DNA of 64,000 bases from Atrina japonica (Eukaryota; Mollusca; Bivalvia; Pterioida; Pinnidae). This document shows positions 50,737-63,983 of the stretch, one piece after another. The stretch is taken from the NCBI GenBank assembly GCA_030159075.1, contig BROG01000525.1, forward strand, positions 335,001 to 399,000, read 5' to 3'. The notes under the pieces are model-generated. The model had not been told where the DNA came from. It saw nothing but the letters and a program-made list of their open reading frames with translations, and made no database searches. The translations under genes and the position numbers were made by a program. Within the stretch, counting starts at the first letter, position 1, and each line of letters begins with the position of its first letter.

Positions 50737-53112
50737 TGGATTTTAGCAATAACAAAGGTCTGGTTGGTCCACCACATGAGAATTTTTAGTATTTTTCGCC
50801 ATCAATGTCGCATTTTGGATTAAATAAGATTTTAGTCCGAATAATTGATAATATTTTATAAAGAAATGGATATCTAACATTTTCTCACTTTTTGATCTAC
50901 CAGGCGTTTTACCAAAAGTATGATACTTTTCACTTTCTGGTGAAATGTTTGGCAAATCAAAAAGTGAGAATATGATATTAGACTACACAGCATGGGGGTA
51001 AAATTATATATCTTGATGTATAACATTTTACAATATTTCATCGTTAAATTCTAATTTAGTAACAAATATTTGGACAAGATTTTTCCATTTTTCTGACTCA
51101 ATATATTAAAATATCGTCATTAGAATTATTTAGATACGTATATTTATGATGATCAGTTGCCGCCAGGCACTTCGAACAAGTGCCAATATATGGTTTTCAG
51201 TCTCAATATTAACATAATTTAATTAAATTTTTATCATGTATTCGAACATACGAAAATTCACACCCATCGGAATAAATATAAATGTACAGTTACGTGTTAT
51301 TTAGTGTTGCATCAACTCGAAGTATCGATTTCACTCTCAGAATACTCGGCGCTTAGAAAATTAATTACTCGGGGGAACTCGATGCAAGTTTAGATAACAC
51401 TGGGGCAATTCGACACATGACCTACTGTTGGTATTCTGACCTGATACATACGCAGCACACTTGCCAATACAGTGGATAAAAAAGACTAGACAAATGCAGG
51501 AAAATGAATGCATTATGACGAAGAGAAATTGTGTGTAACACATGGTTTGTATGATTGAATAATTTGAAAATTCCAATGAATTATTTATAAATGTTTGTGA
51601 CAAAAATATTTACAAAATATTTATTGTCAACATCTCAGAGTTAATTTTTGTACTAGCTTGATAATTAAGAATACTTTATGGATATTGCCCCCCACCTTGC
51701 CCCTTCTGATTTTAGCATCTGCCCCTCCCTAATTATAAAAATCTATTTTAAGCTAGATTTCAAATAAATATATAATATTGTAATTCTCAGTTTGCTACGT
51801 CATGGTGCGGATAGTTATAGCAAGGTACAGATAAGAAAACTCACACGCGGATACAAACTGACCCAGTGATCGAGCCACCTCCAGGTTTAACAAGTACATC
51901 CAGCTCCAAGAAAAGAGATAACACATAAAAACACAGCGTTTTCACAAAATTTTGGTCAAGAATATCAGAATGTTTTCATCACACTTGGACATATCACATC
52001 CGTGTACAATATTCAGCGAATTTATATTTCCGATTTATAATCATAGATATATAAACTTCGATATGTGTTACCAGAATTTATCCACAAAATTCACAGCCAT
52101 ACAAAAGTAGTACCATCCACAACATAAACATTCAAAGAAGTATATAAAACTTGGAAATTTGAGGAGGAAATGTAAGCAATATGTCAGAATAGAAAATCAA
52201 AGATTTCGCCACTGAAACACGACAAGAATTTCTTTACATTAATCCATTCCATGATTGCTTACAGTTAGGATTTGACATCAAAAGTCCTGGTTTTAAGCTC
52301 ATCTAGGCAACATGAAAATGGCAGAAGCCAACATTCTTTTTAATACAAATGAAGTTACGCGTTGCTATTTTTCATTTATATATCAACCTTTTTCTGAATC
52401 TCTTCTGAGTAAATATTCGCAAATGATATTGGAAAAAATCGGTGCATAATTTCAGATTGATCACTGTAGAGAGTTGGAAATAACAAGAAAACTCTTGTAA
52501 TAATTTCGAGCGATTTCCTTTATTCAATTAACGCATACTCGAAAGCCAGAAAGATAAAAGAATGTCGTTTACGCTTAAGAGTAAATAACTCGCCCTTCAA
52601 AGGTAAGATTAAAGGCGCAATCCTTTTTAAAATTCATATACTTCTAAAGAAAAAGGTTACACAGTGATTTAATGATTACAGCAACGAGTGATCAAGAAGA
52701 ACTGGCTGTTTGAAGTCAACGTATGCGGGAACATTGTAACAATTATCGGAATCACATTTGTAGCGTTATTTGCTTTTGAAAAAAAGATGAACACACAAGC
52801 ACGAACAATTCGCGGTTTCTTTTATTCCAATGTAAATCTGAAGAGTTTTGTGTGTAATGTTTTGCTTGAAAGTCAAATTGATGTAGATAATGTTCCTCTA
52901 CTGATCAGGAGAAATACAAGTCGTTTGCTTTAAGATCGTGCGCCTTGATCTGTTTGGGATTTTCTTTGTTTACATTTTGTCGGCCACTTTTAAAACTAAA
53001 ATTTTGAAACCGGTCTTCTTGCTTTTTAAGTAATTTTAGGACTCGAATTACATAGATATTTTATGTATTACCATATAGAAGTGCTTTGAATCAATTCGTA
53101 ATCACTTTAAAC
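50737..53112. other. AT-rich intron DNA
   Basis: Nothing recognised on either strand. Confidence 0.5.
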
Positions 53113-53653
53113 TAGAGTTGAAACGAATATCAAAATTCGGCTCACGGATATTCGTGACAACTATTCGATTCGTATTCTAATATTCGTCATTTTACATGTG
53201 GTTTTTATCTTTAATTCCTTTACTTGCCCTTTCTGGCCACTGACCTGGAAATAACTGATGTATGTTAGGTACTGTGTGTTATAAATGTACATTCTAACTT
53301 GTCTATAAAGGCTACCCAAGGAAACAGGCAAAAATGGCCATTATAGACAGGTTGCATTTATAAAGAAGTTAACAAAGGTCATGGTTTAATGATTTTTTAG
53401 GCAGGTGTCCGTAATACAGAGGTGGCCATTATTTCAATTTTGAAAGTATGTGGAAATCTGTACGCAAAAATTAAATAACTCTTTTTTACCTTTTTATACC
53501 AGGTGATGACTCGCAAAATAGTTCTTTATGTCAAAATGATGCTACACAGCGTTATATACTGGTACTAGACATATGGCCGAATATCCCAATGGTATTATTA
53601 ATTTTATATTCGAATACTCCCAGTTTAATATTCGAACATTCGCTTCCGCTCTA
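53113..53653. mobile_element. Possible hAT-like MITE
   Basis: The left end TAGAGTTGAAACGAAT and the reverse complement of the right end, TAGAGCGGAAGCGAAT, agree at 13 of 16 bases. Both subterminal regions are rich in ATATTCG motifs. TAGAG..GAAACGAAT-type termini are what I recall for some hAT-derived elements. No 8-bp duplication sits exactly at these ends (CTTTAAAC on the left; CTTTAACC occurs 6 bases out on the right), so borders are uncertain. Confidence 0.5.
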
Positions 53654-54859
53654 TACTATCTTTAACCTCAGGACTTATTTCGACCTCGCAAGGTCCGATA
53701 CTTATTACACGGGGATAGTTAACAGAATCCCCACGGAAGGCCGATAGGTTAGTGACTTTAGAACAATATACGTAACACTTAAATAAAGTACAATGGGGAA
53801 TGTAAATATTTATTATAATCCTTTAAGTTATGTATATAGCGGCAACATTGTGTATTTCATATTTTATACCGATAAAGATATGGATCACATCCGTTTCTGC
53901 CAAGATGTAACATTATTTTTTACGCAACATGTATATCTACTTATGACCTTAGAGACTGATAGTTTTGTGTGCGTGTGATGTGATAGCTATAATAATGCGT
54001 AACTAAATAAATTCTCGACCTTGCCAGAAGCGACTGCATGTGTTAAAATAACCATATAATATGCACGTTTAATACAGAAAAAATCAGGGTTGCAAAGTTC
54101 AGTATATATTTCCGGATTGCTTAGTACGATTTCTTTTGAGACCGTGTTTGATGCTAATGGATTTATATACCAATATTTCTGGGATCTTTACTCGTAAGAC
54201 CTCATGTGTGAAGGGTTACGTGTTTTATGTACTAGTAAATCTGATCTGCTAACCCCCACCCTGCATCTTAAAACCTTGTCAATAGAGAACTGGCATATTT
54301 TCTCCCTTGATGTGTCTTTGAGCAAAAGTTTATTGTGATTTAGTATTCAATAAATCCGACTCTGATGCCAATAATGTCTGATATCCCATTTCCGGTCTGT
54401 TGTTTGGTTTAACTAGTCATAATTCGAGATGAGAAGATTCAATTCACTTGTTCATCTTGTATATGTTTTACGGAATGTTCTTTGGACTGTTTGAACTACT
54501 CGGAAATGATTTTAAAGTACACAGCTTGACCTGTTAGGCGGCAGTCTTTGCGTTGTTCACTTTAGCGAGGATGGCACAAGACTGAAATGCTACATATGTA
54601 TTGAATCCGCCGTGTTATATCAAGGTATGGTACGCAATCATAGACAGACATAAAAGATGCAAGTTTGCAAGTTTCCAAATTGGCAAGGCCCTTGTGATGG
54701 CTGATATAGTCATTGAGATCATTTGATGCAGCGTAGCAAAACATTCTATTACTAAAACGTGATGGAACGCACCTCGTTCATGATATAGCAAAGACTATCA
54801 GTTATTCATACATAAGGCTGATCCCATACACATGCATGTTGCAGTAAAACCTGCAATTA
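53654..54859. other. AT-rich intron DNA
   Basis: Nothing recognised. Confidence 0.45.
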
Positions 54860-56870
54860 CACCCTTATGGCTGACGAAATACGCGTGGGACTGACTGATA
54901 TACATAACTTAAGAGTTCTGATATAGTAAATATGCACGTTGGAGCATCCCCTTACCAAAATACATAATGCAAAATAAATCGGGTATACCGAACCATACAC
55001 CATAATGCACACGTAACATCACACTCATACCCCAAATAAGCCAAGTATACCGTACCATATCGGGCATATGACAATTATACCCACATAATCCGTATATACT
55101 ATAAACTATTATGTGCACCTTGCAATCATACCTATGTAATCTGGGTATATCTTACACTGTAATGTGCACGTAACAAACATACTCGAGTCGGCCTGGCTCA
55201 TTCGGTAGCGCGCTCGATCGTAAGGTCGTGAGTTCGAGTCCAGCCGGCGGCAGGTTGGTTTCCAGTAAACTCAAGGTCCGTGTCGCAGAAGGTGTGAGCA
55301 AGTTAAAGAACGCTCACTGCTAAATGGCCGTAAGTGCCGAGCATAGACCAAAGTTTGAAGCCCTTCACCGGCATTTGGTGAATTCTCCATATAAGTGAAA
55401 AATTATTGAGTGGGACGTTAAACAACAATAAACAAGCAAACAAACATACTCAGATAGTCCGGGTATTACCGTATACTATAATATATTCCTTAAAATTATA
55501 ACCTTTTAGTCCGGGTAAATCTTACATTGCAATGTATACGTAATAAACATAACCTTATAGTCCACTTATAAATCATATTATAATATACCACTCGCAATCA
55601 TAAATGCTTAGTCTGAGTACATCATGATGTTCACAATCATACCCACATAGTCCGGGTATGCCAGTATATACACTTCACTATCATACCTACATCGTCCGGG
55701 TATACCTAAATATACATCTCAAAATCATACCCACATAGTCCGGGTATACCGTATACAAAATGTACACATGAAAATAATATCCATATTGTCCGGGTATGCA
55801 AAAATATAGCCTCACAATCATACCCATATCGTCCGGGTATACCATATATCAAAATGTTTACCCATCAATAATACCTAAATAGTCTAGGTATACATTACAT
55901 CATCATATGCACTCAACAATCATACCCACATAGTCTGTGTATAAATTACACCATAATATACACCCAGCAATCATACCCATATAGTCCGGGTATACATTAC
56001 ACCATAATATATGGCCAACAGTCCTACCCATATAGTCTGGGTATACATTACACCATAATACACACCCAACAATCATACCCATATAGTCTGGGTATACATT
56101 ACACCATAATATATAGCCAACAGTCATACCCATATAGTCCGGGTATACATTACACCATAATATATAGCCAACAGTCATACCCATATAGTCTGGGTATACA
56201 TTACACCATAATATATAGCCAACAGTCATACCCATATAGTCTGGGTATACATTACACCATAATATACACCCAACAATCATACCCATATAGTCCGGGTATA
56301 CATTACACCATAATATATAGCCAACAGTCATACCCATATAGACTGGGTATACATTGCACCATAATACACACCCAGCAATCATACCCATATAGTCCGGGTA
56401 TACATTACACCATAATATATAGCCAACAGTCATACCCATATAGTCTGGGTATACATTACACAATGATAGACACCCAACAATCATACCCATATAATCCGGG
56501 TATACATTGCACCATAATATACACCCAACAATCATACCCATATAATCCGGGTATACAGTGCACCATAATATATACCCAACAGTCATACCCACATAGTCCG
56601 GGTTTACATTACATTATAATATATACCCAGCAATCATACCCATATAGTCCGGGTACACAGTGCACCATAATATATACCCAGCAATCATACCCACATGGAC
56701 CGGGTATACATTACACCATAATATACACCCAACAATAATACCCATATAATCCGGGTATAAAGTGCACCATAATATATACCCAACAGTCATACCCACAAGG
56801 ACCGGGTATACATTACACCATAATAAACATTCAACAACCATGCCCACATAGTTCGGGTATACTTTATACA
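54860..56870. repeat. 51-bp minisatellite, about 35 copies, with inserted SINE
   Basis: The unit is CATACCCATATAGTCCGGGT, ATACATTACACCATAATATA, then about 11 bases such as TAGCCAACAGT. The centre (55960-56870) is uniform; the left third is badly degraded. Because 51 is 17 codons and the unit lacks stops in some frames, a 229-residue open frame exists on the minus strand and shorter ones on the plus strand. The array lies in Wnt1 intron 1. A SINE interrupts it at 55185-55438. Confidence 0.96.
55185..55438 (+). mobile_element. tRNA-derived SINE, copy 1
   Basis: Polymerase III A box TGGCTCATTCGG at 55194 and B box GTTCGAGTCC at 55232, then a non-tRNA body. The 3' end is GTGGGACGTTAAACAACAAT and an A/C-rich tail. 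A 13-bp direct repeat, AACAAACATACTC, lies exactly outside both ends (55172-55184 and 55439-55451), a clean target-site duplication. The target is a unit of the 51-bp minisatellite, so the array is older than the insertion. Copy 2 is at 58873-59160 on the other strand. Confidence 0.92.
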
Positions 56871-57411
56871 TTTATTGCCTTGTTTGTTAGGAGACATGAG
56901 GATTTGTTTACCCAGGGCAAGTCATATTTTCCCGTGAAACATTTGAATTGATAATGTAACCTTCGAATGTAAATCTTGTATTTGTTCATTTCCCATATTT
57001 ACCTAATTTTGTTTTCATTCATTTTAATTTTTTTGTATCCATTATAAATCATTGATTTCTGTATCAATTTATTATCTATTGGATAGTTTTATTGTTGGGC
57101 CCCGGATGGTCCATGATTGATTTCTTGGAAATATTGCTTAACCTCTAGGCAGCACGTGCTCGAGCTTAACAACAACCACCTTTGCTGTTTTTGTAGGGAA
57201 GTTTGCCGTTTGGATGTAGAGAACTGGTGGTCATTCCATGTGTACCATTTGTAATCAGGTGTCTTCAGCTACATGTATACTGGCCCAGTAGCTGTAACAC
57301 TGAAAAGTGTTGATGTGACGTAAATATTATCAACACTCAAAGCTGATTATTTTCACATTAAAACAAATACAAATACATTCTATGTATACAGATATATTCT
57401 TTATTTTTCAG

Positions 57412-57668
57412 GACACTTGCAAACATAGGCAAACCTTCAAATGATTTGCATTCGAACACCCAACTGTATAACAGCCCCAGCTTGCTACCGCTTACAAAGC
57501 GACAAAGACGGCTAGTAACCAAGAATCCAGGAACTATTTTAGCCCTTATGCATGGGGCCAGAATGGCATTAGATGAGTGCAAATATCAGTTTAGAAATCG
57601 CAGATGGAATTGTCCGATTCAGGATGTTGGTAACGGAGGACCTTTGTTCGGAAAAATATTACAAAGAG
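57412..57668 (+). CDS. Wnt1: Wnt1 exon 2 (N-terminal Wnt domain)
   Basis: Encodes protein residues 31-115 after joining to exon 1, plus the first base of a split glycine codon. Motifs in order: TLANIGKPSND right after the junction; KRQRRLVTKNPG (residues 59-70), the Wnt1 (R/K)KQRRL(I/V)..NPG block; ALDECKYQFRNRRWNCP (residues 82-98), the Wnt hallmark with two conserved cysteines; and LFGKILQRG, matching LFGKIVNRG of other Wnt1 proteins. The donor is AGAG|GTAGGG at 57669, phase 1, the conserved site before the next-exon CRETAF motif. Length (257 bp) is close to vertebrate WNT1 exon 2 as remembered. Small departures (NCPI for NCPT, KILQ for KIV) look like ordinary divergence. Exon 3 is not visible before 64000. 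Wnt1/wingless is a morphogen for segment, boundary and neural patterning in bilaterians. Confidence 0.95.
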
Positions 57669-58004
57669 GTAGGGAATTTTCTTTGATTTTCAAAAAAGGA
57701 ACAGAACAAAAGATACATAATTACAATTTTTGCGAATTACTTTAGTAACTATTCTGATATGTTTTTGTAGCTTTCATTTGTGAGTCACACGGATGGCAAA
57801 ATTATTAAGAGTTAGGATTGTAAGACAAAAACAGAAATGATTGTCTCTGTTAACCAACCAGTGAACTCGAGATATAATCAATCATGACCCCAAAGTAAAT
57901 ATGTGAAATCCTACATTATTCCTTACAATCAGTTTAGGTCTGTATACTCCATTAAGTTATTATCCTTAAACTATAGATAAAATAATACTAAAATTCCCAG
58001 GTCA

Positions 58005-58760
58005 GTATATCAAATTGCCAAGTGTGAAGACCATTATTTCAGACTGGCAGGTTGTAAGGTCATCATCTCAGATCGTCAGGTGGTAAGGCTACCATTCCAG
58101 ATTATCAAGTTATATGATCAACATTTCAGATTATCCGGTAGTAAGGTCAACATTTCAGATTATCATGTTGTAATTTCATCATTTCAGATTGTCTGGTTGT
58201 AAAGGCAACATTTCAGATTATCAGACTGTATGATCAACATTTTAGATTATCGGGTAGATAAGTCAACATTTCAGATTATCATGTTATATGATCAACATTT
58301 CAGATTATCGGGTAGTAAGGTCAACATTTCAGATTATCGGGTAGTAAGGTCAGCATTTCAGATTATCGGGTAGTAAGGTCAACATTTCAGATTATCGGGT
58401 AGTAAGGACAACATTTCAGATTATCATGTTGTTAGGCCACCATTCCAGATTATCAGGTTATATGATCAACATTTCAGATTATCATGTTGTAAGATCAACA
58501 TTTCAGATTATCGGGTAGCAAGGTCAACATTTCAGATTGTCAAGTTGTATGATCAACATTGTCGGGCTGTATGATCAATATTTCAGATTATCAGGTGGTA
58601 AGGTCAACATTTCAGATTATCAAGGTTGTCAAGTTGTATGATCAACATTGTCGGGCTGTATGATCAACATTTCAGATTATCAGGTGGTAAGGGCAACATT
58701 TCAGATTATCAGGTATAAAAGTCAACATTTGGATTATTAGGTGATAAAGTAAACATTTCA
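58005..58760. repeat. 29-bp minisatellite, about 25 copies
   Basis: The unit is GTAGTAAGGTCAACATTTCA plus GATTATCGG, with TTGTATGATCAACATT variants, in Wnt1 intron 2. A longer block (CAAGTTGTATGATCAACATT then GTCGGGCTGTATGATCAA) appears twice about 90 bp apart. Confidence 0.94.
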
Positions 58761-58872
58761 ATTTTGACCAAAAGTTGTGTTTTTGATAATTTGCCATCTT
58801 GTAAATTCTTAATTTACTGGGTTGGTTTAAATACAAACTTTATAACATTATAAATGATTCGATAGGTTAACT

Positions 58873-59160
58873 GTTTGTTCGTTTATTGTTGTCTAACGTC
58901 CCACTCAAGAATATTTCACTCATATGGAGACGTCACCAAATGCCGGTGAAGGGCTTCAAATTTTGGCCTATGCTCGGCACTTACGGCCATTGAGCAGTGA
59001 GGGTTCTTTAACGTGCCGACACCTACTGCGAAACGGGACCTCGAGTTTTTACTGTCTCATCCGAAAGACAGCAAACCAACCTGTCGCCGGCGGGACTCGA
59101 ACCCACGACCTCACGATCCAGAATCGAGTATGCTACCGACTGAGGCAGGCCGGCTCTTCA
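58873..59160 (-). mobile_element. tRNA-derived SINE, copy 2
   Basis: Read on the minus strand: A-box-like CCTCAGTCGGTAG, B box GGGTTCGAGTCCCG, a body shared with copy 1 (TGCTCAATGGCCGTAAGTGC, CCGAGCATAGGCC, CCCTTCACCGGCATTTGGTG) and the 3' end GGGACGTTAGACAACAAT. It is flanked by an 11-bp direct repeat ATAGGTTAACT (58862-58872 and 59161-59171). It is about 34 bp longer than copy 1, which has lost part of the middle. The open frames across it on the plus strand are incidental. Confidence 0.92.
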
Positions 59161-59171
59161 ATAGGTTAACT

Positions 59172-59868
59172 ATGTCTTTATTAATTTATAAAACATCTGA
59201 GTAACTAAAATACCCCAAAAAGCGTTTACGCGGTTAGAGTCATTTCAACCCCAGCATCAAAACTATAATTATCAAAACCATGTAATGAATAATGTAAATA
59301 ATAAAAAAAATTAAAATATCAGGTAAAAATCTTTGAAAGAACACATGAAGAAATTCGAAGGGTAAATCATTATACCGAAAGCATCGAGTACGACTCTTCT
59401 TTGAAATTTAAGTTATTTTCGGTCATCGAGAATTTTACCATAACTGCGACATACTTCAACACGAATTATTCAGTGTGAGTCTTGATTGACCGTTTATCGT
59501 CTTATGATTTTTACAAGATGTTAGGTTCATTGATAGGTGTCAAAATTGTGTTGATATACATTTCTTCCGGGGAAATTAGCCGAGAGTGTAGACACAAGAA
59601 TACTACGCTTCAGTAATCATGACACGCCTTCCGGCGAATCACACCCATCTTATCACATCTCTCGAAAAATAGTCAGACCAGTGTTGACCTCGAGCGAAAA
59701 TAATTTCACGCTTAGTGTTAAGGTTCAACCTTCGGTGTAAATATAATTGTTAAGTGATAATAAATAGTAACATAATTTCCTCCGTTGTCATCAAGTCGTG
59801 ACGGAAAGCCGCACAAATAGTCCAAACAATTGAAACCCGTTCAATCGAAACAGAATTATCAGATGATA

Positions 59869-59870
<2 letters not shown>
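59172..59870. other. Intron DNA
   Basis: Nothing recognised. Confidence 0.4.

Positions 59871-59953
<83 letters not shown>
59871..59953. repeat. (AT)n microsatellite
   Basis: About 41 AT units. Confidence 0.97.
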
Positions 59954-59956
<3 letters not shown>

Positions 59957-60049
59957 TAAAAATATTTAGATCTGTATTTATAAATCCAATATTCCTATAT
60001 GTATTGTGTTAATAATGTCACGTCCAGTGATTCATATACAAATAGTAAG

Positions 60050-60222
60050 GATGAGTTTTTCAAGTGCCAAACTCAGGTTAATGAAGCAATTTTCACAAAA
60101 TGTATAGGAATAGGAGAATATTTATGCCTTTGAATATATCTTTTTTGTTGTTGTATATCAATCTAAGTAATAAGTAGGGGAAACACAAATTTGAAATAAA
60201 ACAGTTAATGCCCCTTTAAAAG
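60050..60222. mobile_element. Foldback MITE with GGGGCATTA terminus, right half
   Basis: TTTTCACAAAATGTATAGGAAT, TTTATGCCTTTGAATATATC, GTATATCAATCTAAGTAATAAG and the terminus CAGTTAATGCCCCTTTAA match the right arm of the 36.6-kb copy. The left arm is missing. TTAA follows the terminus. Confidence 0.65.
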
Positions 60223-60527
60223 ATGTAAATCAAAATGGTAAATTAGAATTCTATCCTCTTAGCGTCAAGGTACTTATATTCTGCAGTTTTGGACGCTATT
60301 GCAACAGCGTTTTAGCTTTGGTTGCAAACGAAACCGACCTCATAATTTTGCTTCAACTATAGATTTCGTCGTCTTCGAATAGAAAATAAAACCACCCAAA
60401 TATAAATAGATTGAAAATAATGAATTAAGATGATTATCGACATATAGAAATTGGTTCTATTTTGAGATTAATTGATATTTTTTCATACAAAAATCTGTAT
60501 TTAAAATTAAAGGCTTTGCAAAGAGAA

Positions 60528-60574
<47 letters not shown>

Positions 60575-60583
60575 TAATAACTC

Positions 60584-60632
<49 letters not shown>
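60528..60632. repeat. (AAT)n-(ATT)n dyad
   Basis: About 50 bases of AAT, a short ACTCT spacer, then about 47 bases of ATT: reverse-complementary arms, a smaller version of the 20.96-kb dyad with the order of arms reversed. Confidence 0.95.
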
Positions 60633-61555
60633 GTTACCTTGTTAAAACTAAAAATATTTGAAAATATAAAATTCAACATTTTCACACCTCTTTCCCCCCT
60701 GAAATAACTGCTTAGTGTCTGGATTTTCATTTAAAATAATATGTCAAGAAAACAATTCACTTCTGAAAAAGAGATCAAGGGGAAAAATGAATAACAGGAG
60801 TTGATATGAATATAATAATAATATGAATTACAAACTGCCGTAATAGCCTAATTGGAACTGAACTGTTTTGATCAGATTTGTCTTTTAATTGGTAAGACAT
60901 TTGTGACGCGTGTCAAAATGCTTGTCTCCGCGAAAGCACTTACCAAGCCCATGATAACAATTTGCTACACGACTGATAATACTTAAACGTTTGTGATACG
61001 ATATATCAGAAAATAAATGATTGGTACGTTCCCTTAACATAGTATTGATAAACGAAATAAGAAAATAATATAGGATTAGATATACAATTACACAATAAAT
61101 AGACGATGTTTATATAAATTTTACATAAAATTTACACATACGTTTGTGTTAGTTAGTGGAGAGAGATATCATAATTACTTATTGTTATACTTTTTGTCTA
61201 TCGATTCCTATATACTTTATCCATGACAGACAAAATAACTTAAAAATATCACAATGTCCAAGTAAATCTCTCAAGGTCTGCCAGATAGAACGGAATAAAT
61301 CAAATTCGTAGTGACTTAATTTTCATACGTGGAGCAGTCTTGTTATGCATTGGATGTAATTATTTTAATTCTTTTATAGTCTTAGACTGGACTTTAACCC
61401 AAAACAGTCTTCGGTCTCAATTGCAGATCAGAAAGTTAGAAACTTTGGAATCCGAGTTACTCTACTACAGATAAAGTTTGAAAGCTTGCATTCTTTTCTG
61501 AAAAAGATATAATCGACATATAATATGCATTTCGAGAGTGGGCATTTCTTGCATT
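60633..61555. other. AT-rich intron DNA
   Basis: Nothing recognised. Confidence 0.45.
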
Positions 61556-61738
<183 letters not shown>

Positions 61739-61845
61739 TGTAACGGACATTGCATCTATAAAATGCATTTATATTTCTATGTGAGGACACAGTTTTTACC
61801 AATATGACACAAATTCATGTTAAAATTACCAATTCTGTTGCTATT

Positions 61846-61847
<2 letters not shown>

Positions 61848-61917
<70 letters not shown>
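61848..61917. repeat. (AT)n microsatellite
   Basis: About 35 AT units. Confidence 0.97.
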
Positions 61918-61920
<3 letters not shown>

Positions 61921-63983
61921 GTGTGTATATCATTTTCTTCGTTTGTTTTCTATTTTGACGAAATATTGTGATCTCAAATTCTATTTGAAATGAAACTTAA
62001 TTATATTCCATATAAACATATAAAGATATGTCCCTCAACGAGCTTCGTGAGACGGATTTGTTAAGCTTTACTTAGTAATATTGGCAAAGGAAAGGCGGAG
62101 AACAAATTGTTTACAGGGGAATTTGATTACTAGTAATTGCATCTCTTCCTCCTATAGTTATCACTATCGTCATTTTATTTTGCATTCAATATTCCCTCTT
62201 TGGTCTCAACCGATTCTTATAAATGTTTTATTTGTTCATAATAGTATTTATTCACTTCCTTTACGTAAAATTATCATCCTCTTTTCCCGCCGTTCACGAC
62301 TTCATTCCTAAACTCAACTCTGATTTGCTAATTCCCATCAAAAGTTACCCAAGTGTCGAGAAAAATAGGATGGGATTCTATTCCATCATATTTCTTATCA
62401 AAGTTTTCTTTGACCGTTGATATTATCAATAATCTTTCCAAAACTTTCCAAAACTTTCTTGGTTTAAGAAATCTTTGATGGTATCAACAGGTATTTAGTA
62501 ATTTTGAAATGTTTCCAAGTTTCTCGGACCTGAGTTACATCAGAGAAAAGTTTTCCCGCGACTTTCCTTATGCATTGGAATAATTTTTTTTCTTTTCCTT
62601 GAACACCCATGAGATAACTATATCCTTAACCATACCTCTTAGCCGATATTACATTCTGACAGTAAAATTATTGTAAAATGTGTGTAAAATATCTAAACTC
62701 TATTTTACAAAGAATTGGTGTTCTACAGTTTATTTTCCTAATTACATTTTAGAGGCAAACGTAGACATTTTGTGATTTAATGTGTTAAGATAATTTTATG
62801 AGATGAAATTTATTTGTAAAACGTGCTGTTATAACTATTAATCAGAAATTACAGTTGAAAATTTTATTTTCCAATTTTGATCTGCAGCCTTGTGAGGTCA
62901 TGAGGAGTTCATTTGTTTGAATACCCATGACCAATCCAATTTAACTAAACCCTTAAATGCGGGGCAGTCATTCAGATTCCCGGCTGTATATAAGTAGTCA
63001 ACAAATTTATTCATTTGATATATTTATGAGCTTGGAAAATTGATATGTAATTGATACCCGTCTTATAAAAGGATGCATGTATATTAACTATTTAAGGGTA
63101 TACCTTTTGTGTGATATTGATAGTAATACACCGACTAAATCGCTTAATAATTTCTTAATAAAATTATTATCACTTTAAACCGTAGTCCGTTTAGTATTTC
63201 TCTCTACCTAAGCCGCTTTCTAATGCAGATGGGTAACACGCCATGGCTGAAGAATCTTTTTAAACATTTATGAAATTTTATCAATAAAAAGAAATTATTT
63301 AGCATAAAATTGTAATTTAAGTGATATTTTCGCCACCACCAAACGCAGACAAAAATTTGTCCCCGCCCTGCCGCCAAGACGGATTTAGGGAATCCTTTTG
63401 GTAGCATTTTTCACACTGTATTAAGCGTTGACTAATAGGAATTTAATGAGAAAAGTAAAATTTGTAATAGACTCCCAACTGCTAAGATATGGCAATGCCA
63501 AACGTACATATATAAATTTGAGGTTACTGATAAAATTTTAATTTCGTGTTTTCATCTTTAAATTTTCATAGATTGTTTGACCGGATACATGATCGAAGTA
63601 TAATAAATGCCTCGATTCTGAGAAGATTACAGAGATAATTTACTTTAAATGAATACATTGAACCAAAACATGTATACTTTCTGTCATATCCTTCCAAAAT
63701 TTTTCCATTTATAAGCTTTTGAAATTGACAAGCAGAAATATATTAAAATACACGCCATTCACGAAATAGAGTGAGTGAAATTAACACTCCAGAATCACAT
63801 AAATCAAGATAAAAGACCGACATAGGTATCTATAAGGACGCATATAAGGAGGTATATATCTGCGAAAAATTAAAATGCGTAGAAAACGTTAAGGAGAAAC
63901 AACTGCTGGGTTTAATTTTATTTGATATATCGGAGTAACTGATCTCGTAGTGCTCTGTACATTTATAAGGGTGATGTCACATT

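Noticed and set aside
55187..55260. tRNA gene
   Set aside because: A and B boxes are present, but the body, tail and target-site duplications show it is the head of a SINE.
55903..56592. 229-residue minus-strand open frame
   Set aside because: Entirely a 17-codon minisatellite inside the Wnt1 intron; open on both strands because of unit length.
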